Assembly: GCA_903851385.1 (NCBI GenBank)
Contig: CAINOC010000001.1
Coordinates: 1-52,239 of the forward strand
Source: an uncultured Chlorobiaceae bacterium
Lineage (GTDB): Bacteria; Bacteroidota; Chlorobiia; Chlorobiales; Chlorobiaceae
Direction: 5' to 3'
DNA: 52,239 nt
The notes under the pieces are model-generated. The model was not told where the DNA came from and did no database searches. It saw only the letters and a list, made by a program, of their open reading frames with translations. Shown in pieces: positions 1 through 9,237 of this stretch. The first letter of the stretch is position 1; every line of letters starts with the position of its first letter. Both the position numbers and the translations under genes were made by a program.

Positions 1-336
1 CTCCACCACCTGCATGATTCTCCCCATTATCTGCAACACTGGCGCACTGATAGATTGAAGATGCTCTCTTGATATCTGTGCGGTACAGTAGCCTTCAAAG
101 CTTCTTAGACCATGCCATGTACAAGTCTGATGCTTCCTTCAACTTCAAGGCTTCCTTCGTCCCAAGGCTACAAGGATGCTGAATCTGAGAAGTTAGCATC
201 CTTGGACCTGAAGCGATAAAACAGCAAACCCCCAAATCAATGTACGGATGCCAAGCTTTCGTGCTTCCAAATGATTCCGAAAGAATAAACAAATAGAACA
301 AGAACGGAAACACACTTCCGCAAACCAGAGTAGTCC
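1..336. other. Unassigned DNA at the left edge, ending where polA homology begins
   Basis: No gene is recognised here. The polA reading frame from the right stays recognisable back to about 337. Further left the same frame meets a TAG at 331-333 and the residues no longer resemble DNA polymerase I. On the minus strand one frame is open from about 150 to the left edge and could be the end of a gene outside the window, and another is open over 95-373, but neither translation resembles a family I know. The stretch has short imperfect direct repeats around CTTCCTTC and CTTCAAGG (about 135-165). It could be the end of an inserted element, a neighbouring contig wrongly joined, or a real rearrangement. 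Confidence 0.5.
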
Positions 337-1092
337 CTACGCACCGCACTCGGAAAAGAAATCCGCAGGGCATTCATTCCCTCATCGCCTGATAAATGGC
401 TTCTCTCTGCGGATTATTCACAGATCGAGCTTCGGATTGCTGCTGAAATCTCCGGCGACCCTCAACTCCTTGATGCTTTCAGAAACCGTGAAGACATCCA
501 CACCGCAACGGCAAGGGTGATTTTCGGGACCACGGAGATTGACAGCGATATGCGGCGCAAAGCAAAAGAGGTAAATTTCGGGGTGCTTTACGGCATCATG
601 CCTTTCGGGCTTTCGAAACGGCTTGGTATTACCCAAAAGGAAGCGAAAGCAATTATTGACACATACATTTCCAAATATCCCGGACTGTTCAATGCGCTGC
701 AAAACATTATTGAAGCCGGGAGAACAAATGGCTATGTTTCAACCCTTCTCGGCCGCCGCCGATATATTGCTGATCTCAACAGCAGAAATACAAACCTGAA
801 AAAAGCTGCTGAAAGGGCCGCCATGAATACCCCGATCCAGGGTACCGCTGCCGATATCATTAAATGCGCCATGATTCTCTGCAGTCAGCGCATGCGTGAC
901 GAGAAATTGAAATCAACCATGCTTCTTCAGGTACATGACGAACTGCTTTTTGAAACTACTGATGATGAAAAAGAGGCGCTTTCGGTACTGATTGAGACAG
1001 CAATGATTGATGCAGCAATAACTTGCGGGCTTAAAACCGTGCCGGTTGAGGTAGATACCGGAATAGGAAAAAACTGGTTTGAAGCCCACTAA
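337..1092 (+). CDS. polA: DNA polymerase I, C-terminal polymerase domain (5' part missing)
   Basis: This is the last roughly 250 residues of a family A DNA polymerase, which fills gaps in repair and lagging-strand synthesis. Motif A (DYSQIELR, Asp codon at 412-414), the motif B/O-helix region (RRKAKEVNFGVLYG, from about 553) and motif C (QVHDEL, Asp codon at 937-939) are all present, so palm and fingers residues are intact. The 5' nuclease, 3'-5' exonuclease-like and thumb regions that should lie upstream are absent: homology begins at the residues before LGKEIRRAFIP, just after an in-frame TAG at 331. There is an in-frame ATG at 517, but a product from it would lack motif A. Either the gene is interrupted at about 335 or the contig is misjoined there. 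Family assignment is firm; whether it is functional is unknown. Confidence 0.9.
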   Translation, partial: LRTALGKEIRRAFIPSSPDKWLLSADYSQIELRIAAEISGDPQLLDAFRNREDIHTATARVIFGTTEIDSDMRRKAKEVNFGVLYGIMPFGLSKRLGITQKEAKAIIDTYISKYPGLFNALQNIIEAGRTNGYVSTLLGRRRYIADLNSRNTNLKKAAERAAMNTPIQGTAADIIKCAMILCSQRMRDEKLKSTMLLQVHDELLFETTDDEKEALSVLIETAMIDAAITCGLKTVPVEVDTGIGKNWFEAH

Positions 1093-1176
1093 TCATTGAC
1101 TTATAAAAAAAAGTTTAATTATATTTGTCGATCATTCATGAAATGCCCTTTTTCAGGCACACAATACGGATACTGC

Positions 1177-1956
1177 ATGTTTTCAACAACACCGTTTATT
1201 ACTCTCTCTGGATTCAGCAGAAAAGTGCGGACATTTCTTGTAATGCATCTCTCTTTAAACAATTTTTTTTTCTCCCTTGCTCTTTTCTCCTCTCTTTTAT
1301 TGACACCAACCCTGATACTTGCCCAAGAAAAACAGATCGTTGATAGTGATCCAAAAAACGCAACCCCCAAAACTACCGAAGGACTCCTGGCAACTACGGA
1401 ACAAATGATTGAGCAACTCATCCGGCAGATTGATCTCCAGAAAGAGAACACGATTGAAAAAGATGAACTGATTGAAAACCCGAATCCGACCTCTTTTTTT
1501 TCAAGTATACCCAATATCAAGCCAGTCGAGGGCTCAATTACCAGCAGTTTTGGCGTCCGGATGCACCCGATCTATCATCTGCCTCTATTTCATGCAGGAA
1601 TCGACTTTGCTGTACCTGAAGGTACAAAGGTGCAATCTACAGGCGATGGAATTGTAGCTTTTTCTGGCTATGACAAGGGATTTGGGCAAAAAGTCACCAT
1701 AAATCACGGTTACGGCTATAAAACAGTCTATGCCCACCTCTCAAAATCCCTGGTACGCCAAGGTCAGAAAATTAACCGTGGTGACATCATTGCACTTTCA
1801 GGAAACACCGGGGTTTCAACCGGTCCGCACTTGCATTACGAAGTCCACAAAAACAATGTCATAGTAAATCCGACCGCTTATTTCTTTGATGGAAAACCTG
1901 GCAAGCTCATCACAATCAAAAAGACTTCACCTGAAGAAGAAGGCAATAACTCTTAA
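1177..1956 (+). CDS. M23 family metallopeptidase (LytM-type murein endopeptidase)
   Basis: A secreted zinc peptidase expected to cleave peptidoglycan peptide bridges, or to act as a divisome or envelope factor. From the 1177 ATG the protein has 259 residues: a basic stretch (SRKVR) and hydrophobic segment ending near LILAQ that looks like a signal peptide, a polar linker, then an M23 domain. The zinc ligands are visible as HAGID (His139, Asp143) and HLH (His218, His220). The start is uncertain: the frame is open from a TTG at 1096, with ATGs at 1138, 1177 and 1243, and none has a clear ribosome binding site. I chose 1177 because it keeps a positively charged n-region before the hydrophobic core. 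It follows polA by under 100 bases and is co-directional with the Omp85 gene, which fits an envelope role. Confidence 0.85.
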   Translation: MFSTTPFITLSGFSRKVRTFLVMHLSLNNFFFSLALFSSLLLTPTLILAQEKQIVDSDPKNATPKTTEGLLATTEQMIEQLIRQIDLQKENTIEKDELIENPNPTSFFSSIPNIKPVEGSITSSFGVRMHPIYHLPLFHAGIDFAVPEGTKVQSTGDGIVAFSGYDKGFGQKVTINHGYGYKTVYAHLSKSLVRQGQKINRGDIIALSGNTGVSTGPHLHYEVHKNNVIVNPTAYFFDGKPGKLITIKKTSPEEEGNNS

Positions 1957-1980
1957 CCTGAATAAATCAATCGACGTAGT

Positions 1981-2208
1981 ATGTATTGGAATTTAGATCT
2001 AGCCCGTTATATAGCAGACGCACCGTGGCCCGTCACAAAAGATGAACTGATTAATTACGCAAACAGAACCGGAGCGCCCCAACAGGTTATCGAAAACCTG
2101 ATTGATCTTCCGGAAAGTGATGATATGTATGAAAGTCTTGACGAAATATGGCCTGACTATCCTACAGATGAAGACTTCGGCTACAGTGATGAAGAGCCAT
2201 TAACATAG
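1981..2208 (+). CDS. DUF2795 domain protein
   Basis: A 75-residue acidic protein resembling the DUF2795 family: a short helical domain (YIADAPWPVTKDELINYA, then QQVIENLIDLP) followed by a very acidic tail (YPTDEDFGYSDEEPLT). DUF2795 proteins have no established biochemical role. The gene starts 24 bases after the M23 peptidase stop and ends nine bases before the earliest plausible start of the Omp85 gene, so it is probably co-transcribed with both. There is no signal peptide, so it should be cytoplasmic. Confidence 0.75.
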   Translation: MYWNLDLARYIADAPWPVTKDELINYANRTGAPQQVIENLIDLPESDDMYESLDEIWPDYPTDEDFGYSDEEPLT

Positions 2209-2217
2209 GATAACGGA

Positions 2218-4461
2218 ATTCAGTTACGTGTTTTTTTTTTAGCAACTTCCTTCCTTTCCAGAGCAAAAGCATGGAGTCTTGCTGCTCTTCTTTTGCTCTG
2301 TGCCCTGCCGGCATATAGCCAGTCAGTAAGCATCGGCGCTGACCAATCGTCGATAGTGCCATTTGTCCGAAAAATAAGCTTCACTGGCAACAAAGCGACC
2401 ACCAGCGAGGAGCTCAGGCAGGTTATTGCCACCTCTGAGCACTCATCCTTTCTGGGGCTCGGCCTCTTCGGCGGAGCCTTTAAGCCATTCAATGCTGAGG
2501 AGTTTGATAAAGACCTCAGTCTCATAAAAAAACTCTATACCTATAAGGGATACTTTTTTACTGACGTGAACTCCACGATTGTAAAAAAAGACAACGGGAA
2601 GATGGTGGATCTGAACATAATGATCCGAGAAAATGAACCTTCGAAAATTGATTCCCTGAAATACGAAGGGCTTGAGAAGATTTCAAGGGAACTGAAAGCC
2701 CATTATCTTGCTCAAAAGCGCCTGAAAGTCAACGATATTTTTTCCGTTGAACGACTGATCGATGAAAGAAACCGCTCCATTTCTTTTTTCAAAGAAGAGG
2801 GTTTTGCTTTTTTTCATGAGGATAGTATCCGCATCAAGGTTGATACTGTTGGAAATCGTGCCGGGGTACTCTTTAGACTGAGTCTGCCAGAAAAGCTTAC
2901 ATACGGACCTGTCCATGCAGTCGTTCACAACCCCATAAGGAGCGACAAAAAGCCAGCAGAAAAAACCTTTACAAAGGATAACATCAGCGGCAAAGTTATC
3001 GGGCAACAGAAGGTATCCCCTGATCTTATTACATCTGCCATTGAATTCCGCCCAGGCATGGCTACCCGACAAAGTCTCGAACAGCGCACCCTGCAGAATT
3101 TTGGTATTACCAATATTTTTTCATCCATCTACATTAGTCCTGACTCTGTACGTTCCGGTCAACTATACACTACCGTGCATCTCGAAACGGCACCAAAGCA
3201 CCAGATAGAACCAAAATTGCTGGCTGACAATCGTTTCGGATCCCTCTTTTTCGCTGGCTCACTTGCCTATGAAAACAAAAACCTGCTTGGGGGAGCTGAA
3301 CAATTCAATACCTCAACTGAATTCGGCACGCAGGTAGGCAACCGCAACAATGTACTTCAAAACCTTGACACTGCACAATACGCGAAGGTGATTCCCTATG
3401 AATTCAATCTGAAAAGCAGCCTCGTCATGCCGGTTCTTAAAAAACCAGGCAACGCCTATGCTGTTACAGCAGAATACGCAAGTACCATACAGCCTGTGCT
3501 ACTTTCAACCAAGAACGCACTCCTACGGGGAACCTACAGTGCCAAATTGAGTCCGAAATCAAGAGTGAATTTTGATTTTTTTGAAATTGAGCTGGTTAAA
3601 AGCGACTCTCTCAGGGGATTCAAACAGCTATTCACAAAGAATCTTGCCCAGAATATCGGCATTAACCCTGCCAACAGCGCTGCGGTCAATGCTGGAATTG
3701 ACAGCCTGTTGCAAACCCATATCGATCAAACCTTCCGGCTTCGCTACAACTTCACCAACCGCAAGAGCATTCCGGCGGAAAAAACAATCTGGAACTTCGA
3801 CCTTCTGCTGGAAGATTGCGGAACCATTCCCTGGCTGATTGACAAATATATTGACACTAAAACATATAGCGGGTTCACCATCAATGACCCGCAGATATTC
3901 GGGACAACCTACACCCAGTATATAAAAGTTGAGCCGGGACTAAGCGTTATTCAAACTATTTCTCCACAAAGCCAAATTGCCGCAAGAGGCGATATCGGAT
4001 GGATGACGCCATGGGGAAAAGCTGCAACGACCCCTCAGGAGCGACGTTTTTATGCCGGTGGTGCAAACAGCATGCGGGGGTGGCTTTTCAATACCCTTGG
4101 ACCCGACAACAGCGCCAGCAATGCTGCTGCAAATTTCGGCGCAGACATAAAACTTGAACTGAATCTGGAATACAGACTGAAATTTTTCAAGCTGTTCCGC
4201 CAAGCATCGGGAATAACCATCTTTTCCGATATGGGAAATATATGGGACAGGACTGGACCTTACGCCTTTTCTTTGAAATCTATGGTCAATAACTACGCCT
4301 GGGATGCAGGCATTGGCCTGCGAATAGGATCTCCTATCGGGCCTTTCCGCTTTGATTTTGCCTATAAACTGCGTGACCCGACTGAGAGTGATGCATGGCG
4401 GATTGCAGCATGGAAGCTCAAAGACTTTACCTTCAATTTTGGAATTGGTGAAGCATTTTAA
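2218..4461 (+). CDS. Omp85/BamA-TamA family outer membrane protein (surface antigen D15)
   Basis: Outer membrane protein of the Omp85 superfamily, used to insert or translocate proteins at the outer membrane. The N-terminal half has POTRA-like repeats (KISFTGNKATTSEELRQVI; then LKYEGLEKISRELKAHYL). The C-terminal third is a beta barrel with the diagnostic lid-loop motif RRFYAGGANSMRGW, and the chain ends in Phe as outer membrane barrels usually do. The start is odd. The frame opens at 2209, but the first ordinary start codon is a TTG at 2293, which would cut the signal peptide to about ten residues. An ATT at 2218 preceded by AGGA (2207-2210) gives a full signal sequence ending LPAYSQ. A GTG at 2228 would also work if the ten-T run at 2231-2240 had eleven Ts. 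BamA versus TamA cannot be settled by eye. Confidence 0.85.
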   Translation: MQLRVFFLATSFLSRAKAWSLAALLLLCALPAYSQSVSIGADQSSIVPFVRKISFTGNKATTSEELRQVIATSEHSSFLGLGLFGGAFKPFNAEEFDKDLSLIKKLYTYKGYFFTDVNSTIVKKDNGKMVDLNIMIRENEPSKIDSLKYEGLEKISRELKAHYLAQKRLKVNDIFSVERLIDERNRSISFFKEEGFAFFHEDSIRIKVDTVGNRAGVLFRLSLPEKLTYGPVHAVVHNPIRSDKKPAEKTFTKDNISGKVIGQQKVSPDLITSAIEFRPGMATRQSLEQRTLQNFGITNIFSSIYISPDSVRSGQLYTTVHLETAPKHQIEPKLLADNRFGSLFFAGSLAYENKNLLGGAEQFNTSTEFGTQVGNRNNVLQNLDTAQYAKVIPYEFNLKSSLVMPVLKKPGNAYAVTAEYASTIQPVLLSTKNALLRGTYSAKLSPKSRVNFDFFEIELVKSDSLRGFKQLFTKNLAQNIGINPANSAAVNAGIDSLLQTHIDQTFRLRYNFTNRKSIPAEKTIWNFDLLLEDCGTIPWLIDKYIDTKTYSGFTINDPQIFGTTYTQYIKVEPGLSVIQTISPQSQIAARGDIGWMTPWGKAATTPQERRFYAGGANSMRGWLFNTLGPDNSASNAAANFGADIKLELNLEYRLKFFKLFRQASGITIFSDMGNIWDRTGPYAFSLKSMVNNYAWDAGIGLRIGSPIGPFRFDFAYKLRDPTESDAWRIAAWKLKDFTFNFGIGEAF

Positions 4462-4507
4462 TTATTTGGCGGGAGTAATCTTTTTTCACGATTAAGGAAG
4501 TATCATC

Positions 4508-5173
4508 ATGCATGCAACATCAACGCTTCTGGCTCCATCTATTCTTTCCGCTGACTTCACCAACCTTAAGCGCTCAATAGAGATAGCCGAAAAAGCCGGG
4601 GCGGACTGGATACACTGCGATGTCATGGATGGCAACTTTGTACCCAACATCACCTTTGGTCCATTTATTGTGCAAGCTATTTCTGCATGCACTTCTCTCA
4701 TTATCGACACCCATCTGATGATTGCTGCTCCAGACCGCTTCATTGAAGATTTTGTCAAAGCAGGCTCACATCAGATCACCGTTCACCAGGAAGCTTGCCC
4801 GCATATACACCGTACCATTCAGTTTATCAAAAGCTTCGGTGTAAAAGCCGGTGTTGCAATCAACCCCGGAACGCCGGTTTCAACACTTGAGTCTATTTTA
4901 CCGGATCTCGATCTTGTGCTTCTGATGTCGGTTAATCCAGGTTTCGGTGGACAAAAGTTTATACCTTCATCGATTGGAAAAATCCAGCAGCTCAACGAAA
5001 TGCGTTCCCGGCTGAACCAAAACCTGATCATCGCTATTGATGGAGGGATAACAGAAGAAAATGCCCAAGCGGTAGTCTCAGCCGGCGCTGACTCTCTGAT
5101 TGCCGGTACTGCATTCTTTAAATCAGCCGATCCGGGAAAAACTGCAGTTACAATAAAGGCTATGACCAGATAA
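4508..5173 (+). CDS. rpe: Ribulose-phosphate 3-epimerase
   Basis: Interconverts ribulose 5-phosphate and xylulose 5-phosphate in the pentose phosphate pathway; in an autotroph it also supplies pentoses for biosynthesis. At 221 residues it has the usual TIM-barrel length and motifs: SILSADF at the N-terminus, the metal/catalytic segment [12 protein letters not shown], the phosphate loop VNPGFGGQ, and IDGG near the C-terminus that holds the second catalytic Asp. The ATG at 4508 is preceded by AAGGAAG at 4494-4500. It lies 46 bases downstream of the Omp85 gene and its end overlaps the convergent trpC by 14 bases. Confidence 0.96.
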   Translation: MHATSTLLAPSILSADFTNLKRSIEIAEKAGADWIHCDVMDGNFVPNITFGPFIVQAISACTSLIIDTHLMIAAPDRFIEDFVKAGSHQITVHQEACPHIHRTIQFIKSFGVKAGVAINPGTPVSTLESILPDLDLVLLMSVNPGFGGQKFIPSSIGKIQQLNEMRSRLNQNLIIAIDGGITEENAQAVVSAGADSLIAGTAFFKSADPGKTAVTIKAMTR

Positions 5174-5930
5174 CCTCACGAAGCTCAGCACTAGTATGCA
5201 GCCCTTCTCCTATCAGCACGGCATCAAACGATGCCTGCCTGATAAGGGCAATATCAGCAGCGGTTTTCATGCCGCTTTCAGCAACAGCAACAACCTCTGA
5301 AGGAATAAATGGTCGAAGATTTATTGAGGTTTCAAGCTTGAGCGAAAAGTCTTTCAGGTCACGGTTGTTGATTCCAATCACCATAGCGCCCTTTTCAATA
5401 GCCCTGTCAAGCTCTTTGCGGTCATGCACTTCCACAAGCACATGCAGACCTATACTCAGTGCCAACTGCAGATAATCGCCAAACTGACATGGATCAAGCG
5501 CCGCGACAATAAGCAGAATTGCATCAGCGCCGATCAGTCGGGACTCATAAATCTGGGATTCATCGATAATGAAATCCTTGCGAAGTACCGGCAGGGAAAA
5601 GGAACGACTGACCAGCTGAAGATAGTCGTTTGAACCCTGAAAAAAATTGCGATCGGTAAGCACAGAATAAGCGACAGCTCCAAGCTCTCCATATTGCCGT
5701 GCAATGGCAACAGGATCGAAATCACTGACAATAAGACCACGGGAAGGAGAAGCTTTTTTGATCTCTGCAATGAGCTTCACCCCCCCATCAACCCCCCTGA
5801 GCGCACCGATAAAATCACGGGTCGCGGGAAAAGAGCCCTGCTCTGCAACGTAACGCTGGGAGGGTTTCTCTTTTTTAAGTTCCTGTATTTCCCGCTTTTT
5901 TTCCTCTAATATCCTGGAGAGATAAGTCAT
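5160..5930 (-). CDS. trpC: Indole-3-glycerol phosphate synthase
   Basis: Closes the indole ring in tryptophan synthesis, converting CdRP to indole-3-glycerol phosphate. It is monofunctional at 256 residues, not fused to TrpF. Diagnostic segments are [11 protein letters not shown] (catalytic Lys), LRKDFIID (second catalytic Lys), VLVEVHD, GINNRDL and the phosphate-binding VAESGM. The ATG at 5930 lies five bases downstream of the carB stop, so it is translated from the carB message. No other trp gene is in the window, so tryptophan genes appear scattered in this genome. The 3' end overlaps convergent rpe. Confidence 0.96.
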   Translation of the reverse strand: MTYLSRILEEKKREIQELKKEKPSQRYVAEQGSFPATRDFIGALRGVDGGVKLIAEIKKASPSRGLIVSDFDPVAIARQYGELGAVAYSVLTDRNFFQGSNDYLQLVSRSFSLPVLRKDFIIDESQIYESRLIGADAILLIVAALDPCQFGDYLQLALSIGLHVLVEVHDRKELDRAIEKGAMVIGINNRDLKDFSLKLETSINLRPFIPSEVVAVAESGMKTAADIALIRQASFDAVLIGEGLHTSAELREVIWS

Positions 5931-5935
5931 AACAA

Positions 5936-7414
5936 TCAGTCAGCCGCAGCCAATTCCCTGAGATCATTTTCAAGCTCAACAATCTGGCAGATATTATCAA
6001 GAAACCAAGGATCAATACCTGTAGACTTATGAACCTCTTCTATTGTGGCGCCGGCCTGGAAGGCGTAACGAAGATAAAATACCCGGTCAGCTTTGGGTAT
6101 CTGGATTTTTTCAAGGATATCCTCTTTTGCAAACTTTTTCTGCTGCTGAGTCATATCGAGAACATTCATGACATCCTTACCGTCTGAACCAAGTCCGGCT
6201 CTACCGATTTCAAGACCACGAAGTGATTTTTGAAGAGCTTCCCTGAAATTTCTTCCGAAAGCCATGACTTCACCAACCGACTTCATCTGCACACCGAGAC
6301 GTGCATCAACATTCTTGAACTTCTCAAAATCCCAGCGAGGGATTTTGACGACACAGTAATCAATAGCAGGTTCAAAACTCGCCGGAGTAGTTTTTGTTAT
6401 ATCATTAATAATCTCGTCTAGAGTGTACCCAACCGCAAGTTTCGCGGCTACTTTAGCAATCGGAAAGCCGGTTGCCTTTGACGCCAGTGCTGAACTTCTT
6501 GATACACGGGGATTCATCTCGATAACAACAATACGACCGTTCACAGGATTAATGGCAAACTGGATATTGCTGCCTCCGGTCTCGACACCTATCTCTCTGA
6601 TAATCCGAATCGAAGCATCCCTGAGTTCCTGATACTGGCGATCAGTGAGCGTCTGGGCCGGTGCAACAGTTATGCTGTCGCCGGTATGCACACCCATGGG
6701 ATCAAAATTTTCAATAGAGCAGACGATAATGACATTATCCGCCAAGTCACGAATAACCTCAAGCTCATACTCCTTCCATCCAATGAGACACTCCTCAACA
6801 AGCACTTCCGAAATTGGACTTTCGGCAAGTCCCCTGCGTACCGCTTCATAATAGTCTGATTTTGTCTCTGCAAATCCACCGCCGGTACCTCCAAGGGTAA
6901 ACGATGGACGGATAACAATTGGCAGGCCGATCTCTTCAAGCGCCTCTTTGGCCTCCTTTTCGTTGCGGACAAAAAAACCTTTGGCCATTTCAAGGCCGAT
7001 TTTTTTCATGGCCGAGCTGAAAAACTCTCGATTTTCTGCTTTTCTGATCGCACGAAGCTTTGCACCGATCAGTTCAACTCCGTTACGTTCAAGAATTCCG
7101 GATTCAGCAAGACTTACAGCAATATTCAGAGCTGTCTGACCACCCATTGTCGGCAGGAGAGCATCAGGTTTTTCCCGCTCTATAATTTTCTGAACATATT
7201 CCGGGGTAATAGGCTCGATATAGGTAGCATCCGCAAACTCTATATCGGTCATAATGGTTGCAGGATTGCTGTTAACCAGCACAACACGATAACCATCTTC
7301 CTTAAGGGCCCTGCATGCCTGAGTACCGGAATAATCAAACTCACAGGCTTGTCCGATCACAATAGGACCGGCTCCAATCACTAATATCGACTTTATATCT
7401 TCCCGCTTTGGCAC
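5936..7414 (-). CDS. carB: Carbamoyl-phosphate synthase large subunit, N-terminal half (split CarB)
   Basis: Supplies the carboxyphosphate-forming half of carbamoyl-phosphate synthase for arginine and pyrimidine synthesis. The 492 residues contain the N-terminal domain ([19 protein letters not shown]), one ATP-grasp domain ([30 protein letters not shown]) and the start of the oligomerisation domain ([11 protein letters not shown]), then stop. Single-chain CarB, as in E. coli, has about 1,070 residues with a second ATP-grasp half, which is not encoded next to this gene. The stop follows a natural helix end (LRELAAAD) and the next gene begins five bases on, so this looks like a genuine split gene rather than a truncation. 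The partner half and carA must be elsewhere. Confidence 0.93.
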   Translation of the reverse strand: MPKREDIKSILVIGAGPIVIGQACEFDYSGTQACRALKEDGYRVVLVNSNPATIMTDIEFADATYIEPITPEYVQKIIEREKPDALLPTMGGQTALNIAVSLAESGILERNGVELIGAKLRAIRKAENREFFSSAMKKIGLEMAKGFFVRNEKEAKEALEEIGLPIVIRPSFTLGGTGGGFAETKSDYYEAVRRGLAESPISEVLVEECLIGWKEYELEVIRDLADNVIIVCSIENFDPMGVHTGDSITVAPAQTLTDRQYQELRDASIRIIREIGVETGGSNIQFAINPVNGRIVVIEMNPRVSRSSALASKATGFPIAKVAAKLAVGYTLDEIINDITKTTPASFEPAIDYCVVKIPRWDFEKFKNVDARLGVQMKSVGEVMAFGRNFREALQKSLRGLEIGRAGLGSDGKDVMNVLDMTQQQKKFAKEDILEKIQIPKADRVFYLRYAFQAGATIEEVHKSTGIDPWFLDNICQIVELENDLRELAAAD

Positions 7415-7502
7415 GTTATTTTCGGGGTTTAATACTTGGTAAGCTTAAAAAAAAGTAATGTACAAAATAATTAAGGAGTTTGTCTCCCCTAACGGGCGCA
7501 AA

Positions 7503-7934
7503 CTACTCAACAACCCGAATCTGTTCCTGGTGAAAGCCTCCAGAATCCCGCCTCAACCATGCCGTCACCTCTTTTGGTTGCGCATTCATCAGAGATATAA
7601 TCAACAGCGTATGGCCTGAGCGTGCAAAATCAACATCATGAAGAGAGGGAATAGCCGGTGAATTGATGTGCGAATGATAGGAGCCTATAATTTCGTATCC
7701 GAGTCTTTTGGCTTCACGCTCAACATCAAGGTACTCATTGTGGGAAATCTCAAACCCCTGCTCCTTACCATGATAAAGGCAATTCTTGCAGGGAGCAATC
7801 TCATGGACTATGTTTTCAATATTTCCTCTGTGATCAATATTTTTCTTTCCGACAAGCAACCCGCAACATTCATAAGGCAACTCACGAAAAGCCTGTTCCT
7901 GAATAATCTCAAATTTACGCCTGAATAGTTTCAT
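7503..7934 (-). CDS. JAMM/MPN (M67 family) metalloprotease
   Basis: A stand-alone 143-residue JAMM-domain protein. The motif is complete: Glu22 (YECCGLLVG), then H87-S-H89, Ser97 and Asp100 in YHSHINSPAIPSLHD, matching the H-x-H-x7-S-x2-D zinc signature. Bacterial relatives (the Mec+/CysO-peptidase group) remove residues from the C-terminus of small ubiquitin-fold sulfur carrier proteins; whether this one does so is inference. Cys-rich patches (CC at 23-24, CKNC at 49-52) could bind metal or be redox active. It lies between purD and carB on the same strand with short gaps. No sulfur carrier or E1-like gene is in the window. Confidence 0.88.
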   Translation of the reverse strand: MKLFRRKFEIIQEQAFRELPYECCGLLVGKKNIDHRGNIENIVHEIAPCKNCLYHGKEQGFEISHNEYLDVEREAKRLGYEIIGSYHSHINSPAIPSLHDVDFARSGHTLLIISLMNAQPKEVTAWLRRDSGGFHQEQIRVVE

Positions 7935-7956
7935 AGAACAACCACTGACTGAAAAT

Positions 7957-9237
7957 TTAAAGTGCCTTGGCCCCTATATCTGTTCTGTAATACGCTCCAT
8001 CAAAACCTATCTTTTCCACGGCAAGATAAGCCCGATCAATACTTTCGCGAAGGGTATCCCCAAGAGCTGTCACGGAAAAAACCCGTCCGCCTGCTGTAGT
8101 AAGCCTGCCTCCTTCCAAGGAGGTACCTGCATGAAACACCAGACAATCTTCCATACCAGAAACTTCATCAGCAATAGTGATGGACTTACCTGTTTCATAA
8201 TGGTCTGGATAACCGCCCGATGCTATAACAACCGTTGCCGCAGATTTACTGTGCATCTCAAAAGGAACCTCTCCAAGCGAACCCTGAACACTTGCCTGAA
8301 GGACCGTAATAAAATCACTTTTCAAAAGAGGAAGCACCACCTGCGTTTCAGGGTCGCCCAGACGAGCATTATACTCAACAACAGAGGGCTCTCCATGGTC
8401 GATCATCAATCCGACATACAAAAAACCGGTATACGGATAACCCTCTTCAACCATACCTTTCAGGGTAGGTTGAATAATCCGTTCCTCAACCTTCTGCATA
8501 ACTTCGGAAGTCACTAGCGGTGCCGGGGCATAGGCGCCCATACCGCCCGTATTTTTACCAGTATCGCCATTTCCGATACGTTTATGATCCTGCGCTGGCA
8601 GAAAGAGCCTGTACCGGATACCATCAGTCAAGGCAAAAACACTTGCCTCCTCACCCTGCAGAAAATCTTCAATAACCACTTCATCTGCTGCATCACCAAA
8701 AATACGCTCTTCAAACAATTCACTGATTGCCTTCAACGCCTCATCTCTGTCGAGAGCAATAAAAACTCCTTTTCCAGCACATAACCCACTCGCCTTGATT
8801 ACCTGAGGATACACCCTCTCCGGGAACTCGATATAGCTCCGGGCAGCATTCAGATCCCCGAAAACATGATAACCTGCTGTAGGAATGCCTTGACGCCTCA
8901 TGAACTCTTTGGAAAACACCTTGCTCGACTCAAGCCGGGCAGCAGCCTGGGTGGGCCCAACAACCTGTTTGCCGGCACTCCGGAAAAGATCCACAATACC
9001 CAGTTCAAGCGGATGCTCAGAACCGACAACTGTCAGATCAACATGGTTACTCTGGGCAAACTCAAGTAGCCCTTCCAGCGCAGTTGCTTTCAACGGAAGA
9101 TTACAAACCTTTCCACCAATCAGAGCAGTTCCGCCATTGCCCGGTGCAACAAAAACTTTATCCACCCGTTCACTTTTCGCAACCGCCCAGGCAAGAGCAT
9201 GCTCCCTCGCGCCGCTTCCTATAATCAAAACATTCAT
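7957..9237 (-). CDS. purD: Phosphoribosylamine--glycine ligase (GARS)
   Basis: Second step of purine synthesis: ATP-dependent joining of phosphoribosylamine and glycine. 426 residues is the normal length. The N-terminal signature MNVLIIGSGAREHALAW is present, followed by an ATP-grasp domain (IKASGLCAGKGV; GGMGAYAPAP; the metal-binding stretch VEYNARLGDPETQ). The ATG at 9237 is unambiguous because of that N-terminus. It is the first gene of the minus-strand run purD, JAMM, carB, trpC. A 198-base spacer separates it from the divergent acyltransferase gene. Confidence 0.97.
   Translation of the reverse strand: MNVLIIGSGAREHALAWAVAKSERVDKVFVAPGNGGTALIGGKVCNLPLKATALEGLLEFAQSNHVDLTVVGSEHPLELGIVDLFRSAGKQVVGPTQAAARLESSKVFSKEFMRRQGIPTAGYHVFGDLNAARSYIEFPERVYPQVIKASGLCAGKGVFIALDRDEALKAISELFEERIFGDAADEVVIEDFLQGEEASVFALTDGIRYRLFLPAQDHKRIGNGDTGKNTGGMGAYAPAPLVTSEVMQKVEERIIQPTLKGMVEEGYPYTGFLYVGLMIDHGEPSVVEYNARLGDPETQVVLPLLKSDFITVLQASVQGSLGEVPFEMHSKSAATVVIASGGYPDHYETGKSITIADEVSGMEDCLVFHAGTSLEGGRLTTAGGRVFSVTALGDTLRESIDRAYLAVEKIGFDGAYYRTDIGAKAL

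Noticed and set aside
95..373. 92-residue minus-strand open frame at the left edge
   Set aside because: It crosses the polA breakpoint, its start lies antisense to polA sequence, and its composition (runs of Phe, Cys and Leu) is unlike a normal protein. Not supported as a gene.
1119..1520. 133-residue open frame antisense to the M23 peptidase
   Set aside because: A shadow of the M23 gene; the sense strand has recognisable motifs throughout the catalytic domain and a signal peptide.
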